The notes: a model not told the origin generated them from the sequence alone. A stretch of DNA of 64,000 bases from Umbelopsis ramanniana AG (GCF_025399195.1 NW_026252099.1:124001-188000), one strand, 5' to 3'. Positions 1 through 12,167 are shown, counted from the stretch's first letter. Translations and numbers: made by a program.

Positions 1-1815
1 AGACTTAGTATACTTTCTGCAGTTCTAATGTCTTTCTGTTACCAGAGGCTTACGATGCTCCTCGGTTTTACCATGGTAACAAGATACTAATTGGTCTATC
101 TTTGACTACCATGGCGCTCTTTCTGCTGCAGCGTACCCGGTATATACTGACAAACAAGCACAGGGAGAAAAGGTGGAATTCCATGACACACGAACAACAA
201 CAAGATTATGAATTGAACACGACTCACAAGGGAAGCGAACGTCTTGATTTCCGATTTCGCCTGTAGTGCTGTTCTCCCAACATGCTGTAATTTTTATTCG
301 TGTACATAGAACTTTTGTAAAAAATATATATAATATGCCATACAGTTCACTTTAAGCTGTTCCTAGGTACGTTACCGTACGTCTTGGTGCATTGGGCTTG
401 TTTGGCTAGATCTTACCAAACTAGGATCACTTTGTCCCTGGAAGTGTGTCAAACATGCCAACAATTTGTTTCAATAACACTTTGTAAACAGCTTTTTGCT
501 CATCCTTAGCGCCTTCCCCCTCAATCAACTGATGATAATGCATTGTAACCCTTTGTAAGCCACCCGTTTGTCTACGGAACATCCGTACGTCGTCGTGAGC
601 TGAGCCTTCTCCTTGAAATGTTGACTCGGCACACATTCCGCGACACCATGAAGATAGGAGCGGGTGCTCAACTCATGTTGTACATAGCTTTCCGGAGGCG
701 AGTGGAGTATAACGCTACATGATGCCATATTCTTTCATGTTCATATCGCCCAAGGTGGTGGCCCAAGCTCTCGTGACTTTTTTGTTATTTTTGATTTGCA
801 TATACCGCGTTAATTACTCCAACTGCAATTTGGTCCCAACCAAGCAAATGTTCCTAACTTATGCCAAAGAAGACATGTATTTTTCACACTTGGCTCATTC
901 CTTGCTAGCAACAAATAGTTGGAGATAGCTCTCCGTGTAACATTATTTGCAGTATGATGTGAAACAATCATGTCACAACGGAACATTCCATTCGTATTTG
1001 GCTTTATGGCGCCAAGCCTTAGTCACCCCTCCCTTGCTTTGCTGATAGCCGTTTCGCGGAGGATGTAGTTTTCAACATGGGTATAGTTAGTTCTACACGC
1101 TGCTATAGGTTTGTTGAAATTGGCTCTGATTCACTTTAGATTCGCCAATATTGTATACCAAACTTATTCCATTTATGGCTCGCTTCTTGCCGCCCGGGCA
1201 CGTTCATATGCAATTTTAAAGGTACGCTTGATAAAAATAATCAAACTAAAAAAAAATACTTTACCAGGGTCGTTGTAACCAATGTCAGTACCATGTCGTG
1301 GGGCTTGTGGGACGCTTGTCATTGGCTACGAGAAGGAAGGAAAAAAGAAAGGGAAGGAACATCACCCTCACCACAACAATGTTGGTAGAGTGGAGTTACT
1401 AAGACAGGGAGTAAGGAGAGACATCCGCCACTACGTCGCACTTCACTAATCGAACTATTTTCATAACACTACACCTGATTTCATATCCCACCCCACCGAC
1501 GGTGGAACCTCACATCCTTCTATCAAGATATTCTATCGCACCGTATCAACCAAAGAGCAAGACAACGTGGGCACAACCATTGGGTCATGGTACATATTTT
1601 GGGCTTTATTTCCCTTTAACGACGCCACTACAAATTACTTGAGCTGCAGGTCAACCAACAGCTGAACTAAAAAGAATTGATACAAAGGCCTAATGGGTTT
1701 GATAGTGAGAGATAGAGAGTGGGGTGCCATACGAAGTATTATCGCGATTTAGCAGCAGATCTAGAAATTAAATGAAAAAAGGTTAATACCACAGAAGCAA
1801 CGGGTAGAGTGACAG
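1..1815. other. Intergenic region, no convincing gene
   Basis: About 1.8 kb with stops in all frames and AT-rich runs. The only stretch that resembles protein is a 69-codon minus-strand ORF at 427-636 (listed separately). I see no tRNA-like B box, tandem repeat or transposon end. Confidence 0.5.
427..636 (-). CDS. Doubtful small ORF or gene remnant
   Basis: A minus-strand ORF of 69 codons, starting with ATG at 636. Its second half has the mixed charged/hydrophobic pattern of a real amphipathic helix (near YKVLLKQIVGMFDTLPG). I do not recognise the family. There is no obvious TATA box upstream and no supporting exon further 5'. It could be a chance ORF, a short orphan gene, or the last exon of a decayed gene. 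Confidence 0.18.
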   Translation of the reverse strand: MCAESTFQGEGSAHDDVRMFRRQTGGLQRVTMHYHQLIEGEGAKDEQKAVYKVLLKQIVGMFDTLPGTK

Positions 1816-2126
1816 TCATGAATGGATGCCTACCTCATCGAGTTCGCAGCAGCTGAAATAGATTAAAACACAAGCAGATCAGTCACCATGGTTCTATCTC
1901 ATACAGTGTGTGTATCATTTCCATTCACTTACCAGATGGCATCAAGAGCACAGCAGCAGCAGATGGTTTCCAAGCAGCCCTTGACACAGCCACCACCACG
2001 GAGACGAAGCAAAGAGGACCAAGAGTTGTCTTGTTGGGGTTCTTGAACAGTCTGGACGGCTTCAGTCTGCATAGATTGAGCAGTGTAGGCTTCGGGTTGA
2101 GCAACGGGTTGTTGTTGAGCGTTCAT
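1816..2126 (-). CDS. CYSTM-type cysteine-rich small protein
   Basis: Two exons: 2126-1933 and 1852-1816, giving 76 residues. The N-terminal half is hydrophilic and rich in Gln, Ala and Glu. The C-terminal half has a Gly-Gly-Gly-Cys start and then a dense Cys run (ETICCCCALDA, with further Cys after the splice). That layout is the cysteine-rich transmembrane module (CYSTM) seen in small stress-related tail-anchored proteins of fungi and plants. The intron has a GTAAGT donor at 1932 and a TTTCAG acceptor; without splicing the frame stops directly at the donor, so the splice is needed to complete the Cys cluster. A TATAAAA box lies on the minus strand at 2082-2088 plus 100 (2182-2188), about 56 bp upstream of the start. 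The membrane role is inferred from the family. Confidence 0.7.
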
Positions 2127-2809
2127 GTTTAAGTAAAGAAGAAGGAGATCGGTACGGTGCAAGTAGATTTTTATCGTTCTATTTTATACCCGCCCTTCTC
2201 TCCGATGACGCATCCTCTTATAATTGCTGGTTATGGAAATAATTCGCCAAGACCAGCCATAGCGAATGTTTCACAAACATAAGGAACCTGCAAATTTTTC
2301 TAGTGTAAATTTTCTCGTTCCATTTGGCCAACAAAAATAGAAAAAATACCGGGACAAGGAAGATTTTCAGCTCCAGCATAAAAATGCTTGAAAAAATGGG
2401 GGATTGGTTCATTTTCATAGAAGATAACCCGTGTGTACCACCACCATGACCAGCGATCAGGAGACCAAGTAACCGAAACATGGTGTCGAAAAGCGATAGC
2501 ACTTTTTGTACGCCCCAAGCCGCACTTCCTGAGCGCTTTAATGGACTTAATACTAGCCCGTCATGATATACCTAGTAAGGCTATATTAAGCTTCCCCGAC
2601 GATTTTTTTTTTCACATCATTGTCTTTCACACAGAGTCTTTGGCAAACCGAGACATCTTGACAAGAATGACTACTGTTTGAGATTAAAAAGCAGTAACAA
2701 CAATAGTTGAGATGAAGTTTGAAGCTTTGGCTAGGGTTTTTATTTTATATCGTCGATGACTGTACTCCCAAACTTTCAAAAAAAAATAATTATATCTTGT
2801 TCCGACAAA
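2127..2809. other. Intergenic region between CYSTM and arrestin genes
   Basis: Promoter of the CYSTM gene on one side and 3' end of the arrestin-like gene on the other. Short ORFs on both strands here have no recognisable content. Confidence 0.5.
2182..2188 (-). promoter_or_regulatory. TATA box of the CYSTM gene
   Basis: TATAAAA on the minus strand, 56-62 bp upstream of the start codon at 2126. Confidence 0.5.
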
Positions 2810-4186
2810 TTACATACCAGCTTTTTTCAGGTTCACCTCTTGGGAATCACGGCCCTGGGAGGCACACTTGGATAACGTCCCAATCACGATAGGAAATTCA
2901 ATGACGCCAATATGTTCGCAATGCTCCGTTTGCTTTCTCGAGTTGAAGCATAGCATTGGCTTTGAAGTCTTGATGGTCCCAATAAGCGATACCTTGATAT
3001 GAACTTTGTAGACGACCTCTAGCAAGTTTTGAGTCATATCAGCAAATATAGTGGAAATAGATTCGGCTGGTACCGAGAGGAGAGAGTCCATATCTAGTTG
3101 TAACTCGCGATCTTGTCCAGAGATGCCTTCGAACACACCGACCAAACCATTGATTTTCTTTTTGCTCTCTTTGCCTGCCGAGATGACAATGTTGCGTGTT
3201 AGCGTGACGTCCACCGTGGCTCGACCAGGACGAAAATCAGAACAGTTAATAATGCGAATTCCTAATGGAATGCTATCGCCCGGAAGAAATGCTCGCCGGG
3301 GAACGAACGCGGAGGCTTCGATCCAGCCAGTGGATGACAGAAGCGATTTGTACTTGGAGGTGGGTTGTGTGACGGGAGCTCGCCGCGACACAGCTATCAG
3401 TGGAGTATTGTACAAAGGAGTGAAGATAGGGGTCAAAGACGATAGTTGAAGTGGTTGGTAACAGTTGACAACATGAATACTGGTTGATTCCATGGTTTCA
3501 TAGTGCAAAGTCGCAATCACGCTGTATTGAATATTAAATTGGTCGTTGGTGTATGAAGGGGGGATCACATTACTACGTGGTATGGGTATTGAGAAAGCGA
3601 TGTCGTGACTTCGGCTGTCGAGGGTGAAGAACGATTCCACAGAAGACGAGTAAGATGAAATAGATGCGTACTTGGAATCGTGCCGACTGCCTCGACTACT
3701 GGTTTCCATACCATCGTCGTCCTCATCGTCCTCTCCATCCGTATTGTCATATCGCCCACTTCTGGAAGGTAGTGTCGTTCGGTCGTATACCATGTGCCAT
3801 CGATCTCGTTTGGTACGTCCTGGGATACGATCCTTTTTAACCCCTGCTTGTCTTGTTACCCGTACACCAGAATTTAAAATGATCAAGTCGTGCGTAAACT
3901 GGTAGTCGTTACTCTCTCGTTTACTAGTTGAACGCAGCTTTAGACCTCCGACAGCCGCGATGCGAATGTATTGTACTCCAATGGACTCTTGGACCTTGAT
4001 GGTCAAGTGCCCACGAACAGATTGGCCAGGATAATACCGCTTGGGTTCCTGCTCCAAATCAATCTTGAGAGTTGCGGCATCGGCATTAGTAGGCAGTGGA
4101 GGGGGAGGAGGAGGAGCTTGACGGGTCACAATGGCATTGAACAACGAAGAGCGGCGACTAGAGGCGTCCTGAATCTCGCCCGCCAT
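2810..4186 (-). CDS. Arrestin-like (alpha-arrestin) protein
   Basis: Single exon, 458 residues. After a disordered N-terminus with a proline run (PPPPPPLP, about residue 25) comes an arrestin N-type fold: LKIDLEQEPKRYYPGQSVRG at about 40-60 is the typical first strand pair with the YxPGxxVxG signature. A loop at about 145-190 is acidic and Ser-rich (GEDDEDDDGMETSSRGS) and looks like a disordered insert. The second half (from about residue 280) contains FLPGDSIPLGIRI, which fits the start of the arrestin C-domain. In fungi such proteins act as adaptors that bring Rsp5-type ubiquitin ligases to membrane transporters. I did not see a clear PPxY motif, so the ligase link is family inference. The gene is intronless, unlike most neighbours. 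A TATAAAT box lies at 4261-4267 on the minus strand. Confidence 0.8.
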   Translation of the reverse strand: MAGEIQDASSRRSSLFNAIVTRQAPPPPPPLPTNADAATLKIDLEQEPKRYYPGQSVRGHLTIKVQESIGVQYIRIAAVGGLKLRSTSKRESNDYQFTHDLIILNSGVRVTRQAGVKKDRIPGRTKRDRWHMVYDRTTLPSRSGRYDNTDGEDDEDDDGMETSSRGSRHDSKYASISSYSSSVESFFTLDSRSHDIAFSIPIPRSNVIPPSYTNDQFNIQYSVIATLHYETMESTSIHVVNCYQPLQLSSLTPIFTPLYNTPLIAVSRRAPVTQPTSKYKSLLSSTGWIEASAFVPRRAFLPGDSIPLGIRIINCSDFRPGRATVDVTLTRNIVISAGKESKKKINGLVGVFEGISGQDRELQLDMDSLLSVPAESISTIFADMTQNLLEVVYKVHIKVSLIGTIKTSKPMLCFNSRKQTEHCEHIGVIEFPIVIGTLSKCASQGRDSQEVNLKKAGM

Positions 4187-4650
4187 TCAGTTTGAATCAG
4201 CAACAACAAAAGGAATAGGCTCGGGGTAGGGGACATGAGGGCTGTCAAAAAGCTAGGATCATTTATAAAGGGGGGCCCAGGCTCAGAAAAAAAATAGGCA
4301 ACATAAAAGGTGCTGCCGCTAAACTACTCCTTAAACCGGTTTTCTTTGGCAAAAGGGAACATCCCCCCTTGCATTACCGTGCTTATTGACTTTTTACCTG
4401 GTCTTGCGATCTTCTCCGAGAACCAAAGTGTGTAGGTGATTGCCACCACCACCAAGCCCGTATATTATGGCGTTTGTTAAGAAAAATAAATAGGCTAGCT
4501 AGGTAATTTTTTGTCCCATGGGTAGACAGAAATTTTCAAACAACTTGACGTCAGAATGAATAAAGTGTTCACCCAACCATTAAACAGTAATGCGGCTTTA
4601 TAAATATCGACAATGCAGCTGAACTAAACGACACAACTCTTTCAATCGTC
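4187..4650. promoter_or_regulatory. Divergent promoter region
   Basis: Holds the minus-strand TATAAAT (4261-4267) of the arrestin-like gene and a plus-strand TATAAAT (4599-4605) about 46 bp before the next start codon. Nothing else is recognised. Confidence 0.5.
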
Positions 4651-5057
4651 ATGTATCGTATTCGCTCCAACGCTATCCGCCGCTACGCTACTCACCCACA
4701 AAGCAAGTGCCCTGTCCCAATATGTAAATGCTGGTACTTACACCGCTAACTTTTTTAAATGTATGCAGACGCCAATCCACAAGCTCCACAACGAACTGGT
4801 CCCACTGGTCAAGCCGTTGCTATGGGAGCCGCTGCTGTAGGCTTAGGCTACTGGATGTTTGCCAGAAAGTCGGGCACCAAGGGTACGTTGTCGGCAGACT
4901 GGCATTCATAATTTTTTTGCATGTTGGCTAATGTAATATGTCTATTTTGCGGTCTACAGCCAAAGATGAGGCGGGTAATGATATTAGCTTGAAGGATTCA
5001 CAGAAGTCTACGCACTCTGATAAACTTGTAGGCGGTGCAGGAAGTGCAAAGGCCTAG
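4651..5057 (+). CDS. Small single-pass protein, probably mitochondrial
   Basis: Three exons: 4651-4723, 4769-4882, 4960-5057, giving 94 residues. The N-terminus (MYRIRSNAIRRYATHPQ) is rich in Arg and Ser with no acidic residues, like a mitochondrial presequence. One hydrophobic helix follows (AVAMGAAAVGLGYWMFA, about residues 40-56), then a basic flank and a hydrophilic tail. The first intron is only 45 nt but has a branch-like CTAAC and a GCAG acceptor. I do not recognise the family. A location in the mitochondrial inner membrane is inference from composition only. Confidence 0.65.
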
Positions 5058-5253
5058 GCTAAGACACTGGTATTCAAGGTTTTCTGTAATAAATTGACAT
5101 CTGTATCCACGAACATGCCTGTCCACCCTATTTTTTTTTTACCTTGTCAGTGTTTACCTTGCGCAATCGGTATGTGTGTGAAAGGATTCTTTGTGACTGC
5201 TGCCTATAAAGATCCGTGTGTGTTATCGAATTTCCATTCTGGTTTGGCCTGCG

Positions 5254-6754
5254 ATGCTACAGTCGTACTCGACATGGCGAGAAGAAGATGCTAAACATTC
5301 TATACATATAAAGATAGATAGTTCCGACTTGAACCGTAAAGAACCTGTGTTTTGGCTGGAATGCTCAGTAAGTGATTCGTCTTGATGTCATGTATTTTCT
5401 TTTTGCGCTCATGCTTGCTCGGGCAATAAGTAGTCTTTCTTTGCTCACCCTTCTTTTTTTTTTTTTTTTTTCTTCTTCTCACATAGACGAACCTCAACAA
5501 GTACCTTCGAAAACAACGACGCTTTCCACGAACTATATCTGACTTCAGGAGACTGGCAGTCTACTTGACCCATGCCTATTCTAATGGGTTTGTACCCGCG
5601 CTACCCAAAGCAACCAACCCCCACAACTTGCAACGATGGCTTGATATCATTTGTCGTAACGATCGATTAAGTGAATCCGAAGCCCTTCGAGAGTTTGTAG
5701 AATCAGACGTGGGATTTTACCCTCATCCAGTCAAACCTCCTCCTCGTCGCCGCGCAACGTCTCTCTTGTCTACGGGATCGGGGTCTTCTGATACGGTGGA
5801 GGACATTGATTTCGATTTCGTTGAAACGAAGCGCGCTATAGAAGAATTTGAGCGTCATATCACTGTTTGCAATAGGAAAGGTGAAACGGAAGTCACCTAC
5901 AGACGAGGTAGGATGCAGTAAGGAAATGTGGGCATCTTTTCTTTCGTGTGGTTATTAATCCATCCCCCTCCCATGTATCTAGAACTTGCTGTAGCAGAAT
6001 CCGACCTTGGTTCAGAATTCGTTAGTCTTGGGGCCATTGAGAGGGAGCCTGGATTGTTTCTGTAGGTTACGATTGGGGAATCATTGCTATGCAGATCTAA
6101 GTTCCGAACGAAAACCTAACGAACGCACTTCACTTTAGTGTTTTTAAAAATATGTCCAAAGCATTTAATTTGGTAGCGGATTTGGAACGCTCAAAGGTCA
6201 GTCAACAACCACCTGAGCGATGTGATGTCCATAGGTACTAATGCTATCGGGGATAACAGGCAGTTTCGGAAAGTGTCACGATTCTGGATCAAATGAAGTA
6301 TCAATTGCTCAACTCTCAAGCTGCACAAGAAACACTGCAAGTGCGGTTAAAAGCGTTATCAGAATACCGGGAATGTAGTCGATTAACCCAAACAAGATTG
6401 AGAGCTATGGAGCGTTTAAAGTTTTCTAGTTCTATTGATCATGGCAGCGTGAATGATGCCATCAACGACCTCAGAGATGCTAAAGCGAGCGAAGCAGAGG
6501 TTAAGCAAAAATTTGAAACGCTTAATTCGGGTATCAAACGGGATATCTGCGAGGATTATCGTCAAGATGTGAGCGAGGATATTAGAAGAGCTATAGCCGA
6601 CCATGTCCGAGCTCAGATCCGCATTCACAAGCGACAACTTCAAGTCTTTGAAAGTCTTCGACCCTACACCACCGACGTCACTTCTAGGATCTCATCTGTT
6701 TCCATTCACTTTAATTTGAACGAAGCCCCTGATAATGTCTCCACCATATACTAA
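5254..6754 (+). CDS. VPS17: PX-BAR sorting nexin, Vps17-like retromer subunit
   Basis: Five exons: 5254-5367, 5487-5907, 5983-6061, 6139-6196, 6260-6754, giving 388 residues. The PX domain starts almost at the N-terminus: EPVFWLECSTNL, then RTISDFRRL (the R-x-x-SDF element) and VPALPK, ending near residue 115 with LREFVESDVGFYP. A linker of about 60 residues and a helical region of about 200 residues follow, consistent with a BAR dimerisation domain (SVTILDQMKYQLLNSQ...; YRECSRLTQTRLRAMERLKF). Within the family, Vps17 pairs with Vps5 to form the membrane-bending part of retromer, which returns receptors from endosomes to the Golgi. It is shorter than yeast Vps17 and lacks a long N-terminal extension. 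Another SNX-BAR identity is possible. The long T-run at 5453-5471 is the polypyrimidine tract of intron 1. A TATAAA lies about 50 bp upstream of the chosen ATG. Confidence 0.72.
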
Positions 6755-7223
6755 TTAGCTCACGGAAGAAGTTCAACATTCTTCTCTTTTTTTTTTATTT
6801 AAAAGAAAAACAACTTGTATACCCTTTTGGTTGTAACAATATAATAATCAACGTCTTTCCCCTTTCCAAGGCTGATATCGAATTTTGGTTACACTAATGG
6901 CCAAGCTTTCAGGGTTTCACAGGATTGGAAACAGGAAATTATGCTGTGAAAGGTATCGAATACAAATAGATAATGTGATAGATCAGGGTTCTAGGGTCAA
7001 TGTAGGTTGATCAACTCATTGGAAGAGTTTGATGTGAAAACGAGTGTGAATAGAAAATAGAAAGGTTGGAAAGCATGCAGGCAATTTGTGGACGTTGAGA
7101 CAGTCAGCCCAATCCCAAAACCAGCTCACAAGTTTTTCAAGGCCGACAGGGATATTTTGCTGTCATCCTTTGGCATCATTCCCCCATTTCATCCTCGTTC
7201 AGCCCTTTGATAGACGGTTCAAA
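6755..7223. other. Intergenic region
   Basis: 3' flank of the sorting nexin gene and 5' flank of the MAPKK gene. An in-frame extension upstream of 7224 exists but has no kinase-like content, so the ATG at 7224 is preferred. Confidence 0.5.
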
Positions 7224-8849
7224 ATGTTAGCCAAGGCGCCATTACGAAAGAAAAGAAATTTCAAAAACCTGACTCTGGAGGAATCGCCCGTCATCGTCCA
7301 AGCTGCTGACGGATCACCAGCAGCAGCAAAATCAGGAAAGAGTTTGGAAGAATATAGTCAGTTCTGTGAACGATTGAGCGACCTGGAGATTGGTCTCGAG
7401 CTACGACTCGATCTTCGTAGTGAGGATTTCTCTGAACTGGACGAACTGGGTCGTGGTAATGGCGGTACGGTCTGCAAAGTACTGCATGTCCGCACCAAGA
7501 CGGTCATGGCCAAGAAGGTAAGCCAGCAAACACATCTCTGCACTGTAGGCTGCATCTGTTGTTGTGAACCAAGCAGATCATCGCCTACAGGCACACCTTG
7601 ATGCTCACTTTGTATAACGCATTGTCAATACACCATGGGTTAACCTCCAAACTCTATTTTTTTTTTCCCTTCAGACCATTCACGTCGATGCCAATTTGAA
7701 TGTTCGAAAACAAATCATGCGGGAAATGCAGTTCATGCATGACTGTAACTCAAAACATATAGTCAGCTTTTACGGAGCGTATATGAACGGTGGCGATATT
7801 TTGATATGCATGGAGTATATGGACGTTGGGTAAGCGATCACCACACTGATTCATACAGCATGTGGGCCTTTATCATCTCATTACTAACCCATGGGCGGCG
7901 ATTCTATAGGTCATTGGATAAGATATACAAGAAAAATGGTCCTATTCCCATGGATGTCCTGAAGAAGATTGCATACGCCGTAAGTCTCATTGTGATCCGA
8001 CGATGACCTTGATACACTTGTGTGTTCTCAGCTGACATTTTCTTTAGATCGTCGATGGCCTTATATACCTATACGATAACCACCGCATCATTCATAGAGG
8101 TCAGTTTCATTTTATATTCTTGAGATCAGGTGCTGGCGGTGGTTTGCTGACGTTTTGGCGCCATCTTTTTCAATAGATCTCAAGCCCTCAAATGTCCTGG
8201 TTAATTCTCAAGGTCAAATTAAGATATGTGATTTCGGTGTTTCTGGCCAATTGAATAAGAATTCTGTAGCAGACACTTTTGTCGGCACAAGTTCCTACAT
8301 GAGTGTAAGTAAAGATTTATCTTGCCATGCAGCAATATAGACTTGTTGGTTCGGTCTTTTCTCATCCTTTTTGTACATTTTAGCCGGAGCGGATTCTGGG
8401 TTCGCCTTACTCAGTCAAATCAGATGTTTGGTCTCTAGGTATCACACTCATGGAACTTGCACTTGGAAGATTTCCTTTCCCTCCCGATGGTGGATCTTTG
8501 GCGATTTTTGAGCTGTTACAACATATCGTCCATGAGCCCGTTCCAACATTGCCGGAAGGAAAGTTCCCTGCCAATTTCCAAGACTTTGTTTCCAAGTGGT
8601 AAGTACCGATTGTGCCATTTGTTATTACGTGTAAACATTTAATTTAATGTTCCATCATTTAGTGTGGCAAAGGATGTGACGCAGCGTGCAACACCAAGCG
8701 AATTGATGGTAAGTGGGACGTATAACCCAACGCTGCTCGAGATGTATGGCTCATTTTCCCCTCTCTCTGTGTAGAAACATCCATACCTCGTGTCATCATT
8801 AACTGAAAAGGTGGATTTGGAAAAATGGGCACAGAGTCAAGCAAGGTAA
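7224..8849 (+). CDS. MAP kinase kinase, STE7/Byr1 type
   Basis: Eight exons: 7224-7517, 7675-7829, 7910-7979, 8048-8099, 8177-8304, 8384-8598, 8663-8708 and 8775 to a stop at 8847-8849. Kinase landmarks: Gly-rich loop [16 protein letters not shown] lysine, catalytic loop [21 protein letters not shown], activation segment with SVADT (the S-x-A-x-T dual phosphorylation site of MAPKKs), GTSSYMSPERI, and SDVWSLGI. The [17 protein letters not shown] form matches the fungal STE7/Byr1/Fuz7 branch (mating and filamentation cascade). The N-terminal basic stretch [14 protein letters not shown] resembles a MAPK docking site. The 3' end is ambiguous: a splice from 8845 to 9116 would replace the last Arg with a 32-codon exon ending at 9212, overlapping the convergent gene by 4 nt. 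Confidence 0.85.
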
Positions 8850-9208
8850 ACATGCCATCCGACCTCATCCAAACTCCCTCCTTCAAGCGCAAGAAAATGG
8901 ATATCCCCCTCCCTCACCTTTGCATTAAATAGAAACCCCCAAAAAAGTGTGTGTGCCTGCAAGTAATTTTTTTCATTGCCCTCTGTGTAGAGCACGTGAT
9001 AAGTGAATTTGGTTCCTTCCCCTTTAGTTTTTTGCGCTTTTCCCTCTATTTTCCATACCAAATACCAAAGAAAAAAAATATGATTCGACTGTTTGTTTTT
9101 TTTTTATATGTGTAGTACCTCGTTTTCGTTCCGTTTCGGCTATAGTAAAGAATATGGGATGTACATTGAAAAAGAGTGTGGTGGGCACATCAAAGCGGGC
9201 GGGGCGGT

Positions 9209-12167
9209 TTAAGAATCCGATATCCACAATGGGTGAGGTAAATCGTTCAAGTCGAGTTGTTGATCCTTGCTATCACTTGTTTCCTCGAGCGGCGGCGGCG
9301 TCGAGGCTGATGACGGTATGGGGGTTGTCCATTTGGGACTGGATCTCTCTTGTTGGGTGGGTGACGACGATACCTCCAGAGGATCAGTTCCTAAAGGCGA
9401 TGGCCGTCTTGCTGGTGGCGTGGTATGCTTGGGGCTGCCGGAATGACTAAGGTAAGGCGAAGAAGACGATCGAAGCGGTGACCCGTTCTTATTCTCATGC
9501 TGGTTGTTGTTGGGACCCATGAGATCAGTGGCACTGGCTGATGATGTCTTGGACGGCGGCCATCGATCCATCGCTCCTAATTCTCTTTCAACCGGGGGCG
9601 ACGCAATACTTTCACTCGTACTCCTTGCTCGACTGTACATTGCTTCTCCAACATTCATAGTAAACCTTGAAAACGAATTGACCATGGTACCTATACGGGT
9701 AGACACTTCGGTAAAGTCAATAGCTGCCTTGTTGGCATTAGACCCGGGTGAGCTCATTTGGCTATTGAGTGGGTCCGAATCTGTATAGCTGGATTGCACC
9801 GTGATGGATGTAGTGGTTAACGGTGATTCGACTATGGTGGATTCCGCGGTAGTAGTCATTGAACTATTCTCTTCGTTAGGTGGGGTAGTCTCCTTGAACA
9901 CAGTTCGAATCCTGCTCACACCGTTTTCTGAATCAGACTCTGCTGCCTCAGTCGCTTCTATGGATTGACCTATTTGTTGTTGTTGCATGGCCGGGAAGAC
10001 AGCTTCATTGACTTCCTCATCGCTTCGTCCAAACAAACTAGCCCAGTACTGTATATGCTTTGGATCAGGCAACAAAACGCCCCCATCGTGACTGATATCT
10101 TGATCTAGTGTCGGATCGTAATTTGGGTTGGTGAATTTATCGCGGTTGGAGTTCAAATGATCCCATATCGAAAAGGTTTTGGTCTGTGGTTGATTCTTGA
10201 AGCGCTCGTACTCATTGTTAAACAGGAAAGTACCAAATTGACAAGAGTACACATGGTAATGCAATTCTGAAAGCATTTGTTCGTTGAACTCGAATCGTGC
10301 TGGGTTTTGCTTGATCAGTTGAAATACACAATCTAGAAACTGGTGGAACACGGGACTGGTTTCGCGCTGGTGGAATCCACTTTTGTACAACTTGTTCTGC
10401 ATATCTTTGATGGTATTGGCTGCAGTTGAACCACCGGTGTTGGCTAGGTTAATGAAGTATTTTTCATTGGAAATGTGACCGCATCGATCGGCAAACTTGT
10501 GACCAAACGCAACCCATTCCTTCTCTATCAGAATTTGAAATCCTCTGAACGTTCGATAATATGGATCCAAACACAGCTCAGCGATGGATGTCAATTGTGC
10601 AGTTCTATCCCATCCATCAGAGCAATGAACCAGGACATGAGAGTTGAAGATATGAACACTCTTGACAATGACCAATGTTCCGTCCAGCAAAGTAGAAATG
10701 TGTTTAAGCCAATTGGACTTTTGAAGCGCAAACTTATTGATCATTCCGCCAATCGACTCAGATCCCTGCATTGCTAATGAAAACCCAACAAGGCGTTAGG
10801 CAACCCATCCATACTGGCCGGCAAATGTCCACAAAAATATGCTTACCATCACACATGCGCGCTAAACTATCTCGCATGACATGGATATTATCGATGCCCA
10901 TGTAGTTCTTCTTACAGTTTCGGTAATTTTCCATGTTTTCCGTACCAGCACCCCTGGCTACGTTACCAACAGCATTGGCCATGGGTCGAGCATCAATAAT
11001 CAAATTGGCCGCAGTTGAACCGTACACCACTTGTCCATTGACGCCGTTAGGAACATTCGAAGCGAATATGGCTTCAATCAATTTTTCGTCTTGGATAGAG
11101 CGTGCCTGCTTGATACCGACCATGGGTTGACTGCATCGTGTTATGGTAGCCTTATTACGAAAAATGAAGAAATAAGTGCGAGTGGCGGAAAAGTTTGGCT
11201 GTGAGGGGTACGACCTACCCTATTGGCCCAATGAAGATAAGATAACGCCGGTATTCTCGCCTTGCTTCGATACTTTGCAGCATAGTTGAGAACGTTGTCA
11301 CTTATTTTTGTTGGAACGACAAGAACTCTCGGGTATGTAGGTGAGAACTGGGCAGCCCAAAAAAAAAAAGATTATGAGAAATTGGGTCATGCGACTAGCT
11401 CTGCACCCCAATAATACTCACACTGTAGTCACGGTTGATGGATGAGAGTCGCCAGGTGTCTATCTTGCCTACTCCCATTCTCTCAAATTCAGTCACAGGG
11501 TCATATATCTTCCATCCATCGATGGATGTGAAAGGCGGACGTGGTTGAAAGCTGTAGGCGTACAGTTGCTCCGTAGAAGCTGGAAAAGAGTAAGTGAATA
11601 GGATGGCGGTTTTTGTTTGCAGTTAGGCAAAGGCTTACATATACACGTGAGCTTTTGGACAACATCAAATACGTCTTGTGCATCGCGATCGTCGGGCATA
11701 GACAATGTGAATATCAAAAAATCGCGGCATTTGATATACAGTGGATATAGATTATTAGATGGAGACTGTGGCCGTCGTTCAACGTAATGAATGATGGGAT
11801 ACGGTATCTGATTAAAAAAATCTAGGTCAGTCACCGTGGTTGGCAACCAAAAAGTTCAGCCCCGCTCCCTACACCGACAAAACTGGCTTATCAAAGGGGC
11901 GGCAAGGCTGTTCAAAACGACCAACATATTACCCATAATTCGCCTTCAGAGTGACTGAAAATGAGGTTGTGATCGGTTAAGTGCAGGGTTCCAGAGAATA
12001 CGTCTTGATTTTTCTCCAGCTGAACGTCTGTCACCTGTAAAGACAAGGAGCATGAGCGAAAACACGGTTATAGTCTGTTTTGTGAGAGAATACGCTAGAT
12101 AGAAAGGGTTGCACAAGGGCTCACTTACCTGAGATACCTTTATAAGATCTATACGATTTTGGGCCAT
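9209..12167 (-). CDS. YMR1: Myotubularin-family phosphoinositide 3-phosphatase
   Basis: Seven exons: 12167-12129, 12034-11933, 11807-11639, 11579-11422, 11347-11219, 11150-10847, 10773-9209, giving 821 residues. The N-terminal PH-GRAM domain ends near YIKCRDFLIFTLSMPDD. The phosphatase core has GWKIYDPVTEFERMG, PALSYLHW, GSTAANLIIDARP and the active-site loop HCSDGWDRT with the C-x5-R cysteine and arginine intact, so it should be catalytic. Family substrates are PI3P and PI(3,5)P2 on endosomes and vacuoles. The last about 270 residues are Ser/Thr/Pro-rich and disordered. There is no FYVE domain. The gene converges on the MAPKK gene and shares a promoter region with the divergent PIG-M gene. 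Confidence 0.92.

Noticed and set aside
5453-5471. Long T-run as a repeat or terminator
   Set aside because: It sits just before the CATAG acceptor of the Vps17 gene and is best read as the polypyrimidine tract.
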